A DNA stretch of 64,000 nucleotides from an uncultured beta proteobacterium. Its GTDB lineage: Bacteria > Pseudomonadota > Gammaproteobacteria > Burkholderiales > Burkholderiaceae_C. The stretch covers positions 1 through 64,000 of the forward strand of contig CAILAY010000063.1 of assembly GCA_903832285.1 (NCBI GenBank), given 5' to 3'. A program made the translations under genes and the position numbers. This document shows positions 62,101 through 64,000 of the stretch, in pieces (positions within the stretch are counted from its first letter, which is position 1; the number at the start of each line of letters is the position of its first letter). Under the pieces are notes generated by a model. It saw nothing but the letters and a program-made list of their open reading frames with translations, was not told where the DNA came from and did not search any database.

Positions 62101-64000
62101 CTACTGCGGGCGGGCGCGATAAAAGTGCAGCGGCTGGCTCGGATCATGTCCGATGTTGCCTTTGATTACTGACGCCTTCGCCTTGCCCACCACGTGCATC
62201 TCGCATGGTTTGCAGTCGAAGCGCAGCGTGAGCTTTTCGCGTCCGTTGATGAGTGTCAGCGGCTCAGCCTTGACCGTGCCTTGCACCCCGGTCACGCCTT
62301 TCGCCTGCTTGGGGCACAGGCTGAGAGAAAAGCGCACACAGTGCTTGGTGATCATCAGACTGACCTCGCCCAATTCCTCGTGGCTCTCATATGCCGCGGC
62401 GATCAACTTCACGCCGTGCCTGGCGTAGAAGTCGTGCGCCTTGTGGTTGTAGACGTTGGCCAGATAACTCAGTGTGTCTTCGGGATAGACGGCGGGCGGT
62501 TCCACCGGCGTGGCGCGGGCCGGACAAGCATAGGCGAGGGCGCGCGCCTGCTGCAGGCGTTGCACGGCATCCCGGCGCAGCGTGTTCAAGGTGGAGACCT
62601 GAACAAACCAGGGTTGCGACAGGTTCAGGCTGACGTGCGTTTGCGCATCGGGTAGTGCGAACTCGGTGTTGCCGAATCGTGACAACTGGCTGCGCAAATG
62701 TGACGTCACTTGCTTCGCGTCCTTGGCCAATTCCTTCGGCGTGTCGATTTGCGCGCTGGCGCTGCATCCGTCTTCGTCGGTCAGTGTCAGCGACAGTCCG
62801 CTGGGCGTGTCGCTCAAATTCGCCCAGAGGTGAATCAGGCGCTCACTGGATTTCTTCTCGATCATTCGCACCCAGTTCATGTCGCGATTGCGATTGACTT
62901 CGGTGCCGGCGCGCAGGTCCTTGAAGCCCGACATGGGGTCCTTCGGAAAGACGCGCCAGACTATTTTCTTGCGTGTGCGCTCGGCGGTGTTGATGGCCAG
63001 TCCGATCAACTCCTTCTGCAAGTCGTAATAGCAAAGCCCGTCACCGTTGTGCAGTTCTGTCTCGGCGGAAGTGGTTTCCAACTCGACCCAATCGGCTCCA
63101 ACACGCGTGACAAAACCAATCGCCTGGCCCGGATTTTTCGGCGTGTCGAAAGCGCCGATGTCCTGCTGACGGCCCTGCACAAAGTAGTCGGTGAACTCGC
63201 GGTTGAAGTTCTGGTTCGGGTCGGGGGTGAAGCTGAAGCGGGTGTGTCCGCTGGAGGCGTGCGCCAGGTCAGGGCGCTGCTCCAGCAACTGGTTCAGCAG
63301 CGTGCGGTAATGTGCCGTGATGTTCTTCACATAGGCCAGATCCTTGTAGCGGCCTTCGATCTTGAAGCTGCGGATGCCGACGTCCACGAGCGCTGCGATG
63401 TTGGCGCTCTGGTTGTTGTCCTTCATCGAGAGCACGTGCTTGTCGTGCGCCACAAAACGCCCCTTTGCGTCGGTTACCTGATACGGCAAACGGCAGGCTT
63501 GCGAGCAGTCGCCGCGGTTCGCGCTGCGCCCCGTGTGGGCGTGGCTGATGTAGCACTGGCCGCTGTAGGCCACGCACAGCGCGCCATGCACAAAGAATTC
63601 CAGCGTGCAGCGTTCAGCGTCGGTGGCGGCGCGTACGGTGCGGATCTGGCCCAGTGTCAACTCGCGTGCCAGCACGATTTGCGACAGGCCAACGTCCTGC
63701 AGAAAGCGCGCCTTCTCGGGCGTGCGGATGTCGGTCTGTGTGCTGGCGTGCAACTGGATGGGTGGCAGGTCCAGTTCCAGCAGGCCCATGTCCTGGATGA
63801 TGAGCGCGTCCACGCCTGCGTCGTAGAGTTGCCAGGCGAGCTTGCGTGCCGGCTCCAGTTCGTCGTCGCGCAGGATGGTGTTGAGAGTGACGAAAATGCG
63901 GCTGTGGAAGCGGTGCGCGTGCTGCACCAGGCGCGCGATATCGGACACCGAGTTGTCGGCACTGGAGCGCGCGCCAAAGGACGGACCACCGATGTAGACG
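62101..64000 (-). CDS. rlhA: U32 family peptidase, RlhA/YdcP-like (5' end beyond window)
   Basis: ELHASTQTD-type motif, FVHGALCVAYSGQCYISHAHTGRSANRGDCSQACRLPY, SFKIEGRYKDLAYVKNITAHYR; frame stays open upstream of 63948 (VYIGGPSFGARSSADNSVSDIARLV) to window end. Confidence 0.85.
   Translation of the reverse strand, partial: VYIGGPSFGARSSADNSVSDIARLVQHAHRFHSRIFVTLNTILRDDELEPARKLAWQLYDAGVDALIIQDMGLLELDLPPIQLHASTQTDIRTPEKARFLQDVGLSQIVLARELTLGQIRTVRAATDAERCTLEFFVHGALCVAYSGQCYISHAHTGRSANRGDCSQACRLPYQVTDAKGRFVAHDKHVLSMKDNNQSANIAALVDVGIRSFKIEGRYKDLAYVKNITAHYRTLLNQLLEQRPDLAHASSGHTRFSFTPDPNQNFNREFTDYFVQGRQQDIGAFDTPKNPGQAIGFVTRVGADWVELETTSAETELHNGDGLCYYDLQKELIGLAINTAERTRKKIVWRVFPKDPMSGFKDLRAGTEVNRNRDMNWVRMIEKKSSERLIHLWANLSDTPSGLSLTLTDEDGCSASAQIDTPKELAKDAKQVTSHLRSQLSRFGNTEFALPDAQTHVSLNLSQPWFVQVSTLNTLRRDAVQRLQQARALAYACPARATPVEPPAVYPEDTLSYLANVYNHKAHDFYARHGVKLIAAAYESHEELGEVSLMITKHCVRFSLSLCPKQAKGVTGVQGTVKAEPLTLINGREKLTLRFDCKPCEMHVVGKAKASVIKGNIGHDPSQPLHFYRARPQ

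Overview
GC-rich chromosomal window that reads as core genome of a betaproteobacterium (Burkholderiales, probably Comamonadaceae-like; inferred from gene order and protein character, not from a search). Order: alpha-E protein; rpsO-pnp; quinone oxidoreductase-tpiA-secG-tRNA-Leu(GAG); complete nuoA-N operon; DUF1178; rne (-); rluC and small enzymes; sppA; RsmI-like methylase and maf (-); yceD-rpmF-plsX-fabH-fabD-fabG-acpP-fabF; a YgfX/CptA-like membrane protein; rpoE-rseA-rseB-degP; lepA-lepB-DUF4845-rnc-era-recO-pdxJ-acpS-nagZ; esterase and MBL/beta-CASP nuclease (-); dnaJ-dnaK-grpE-FKBP (-); def; a LytS/LytTR-type two-component pair; a GGDEF protein (-); rlhA-like U32 protease (-, cut by window end). 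I saw no mobile element, CRISPR array, phage or recognisable defence island. The best leads are: (1) a histidine kinase with a long Ala/Glu-rich extracytoplasmic helical segment and an extra multi-TM domain after its ATPase domain; (2) an orphan YgfX/CptA-like protein beside rpoE; (3) a non-coding degP-lepA interval bounded by two intrinsic terminators, with a perfect DnaA box and a possible sRNA or lepA attenuator; (4) a long structured rne leader with a 25-bp near-perfect palindrome; (5) a conserved-looking C-terminal peptide in RNase E. RNA and promoter calls were made by eye and need computational or experimental confirmation.
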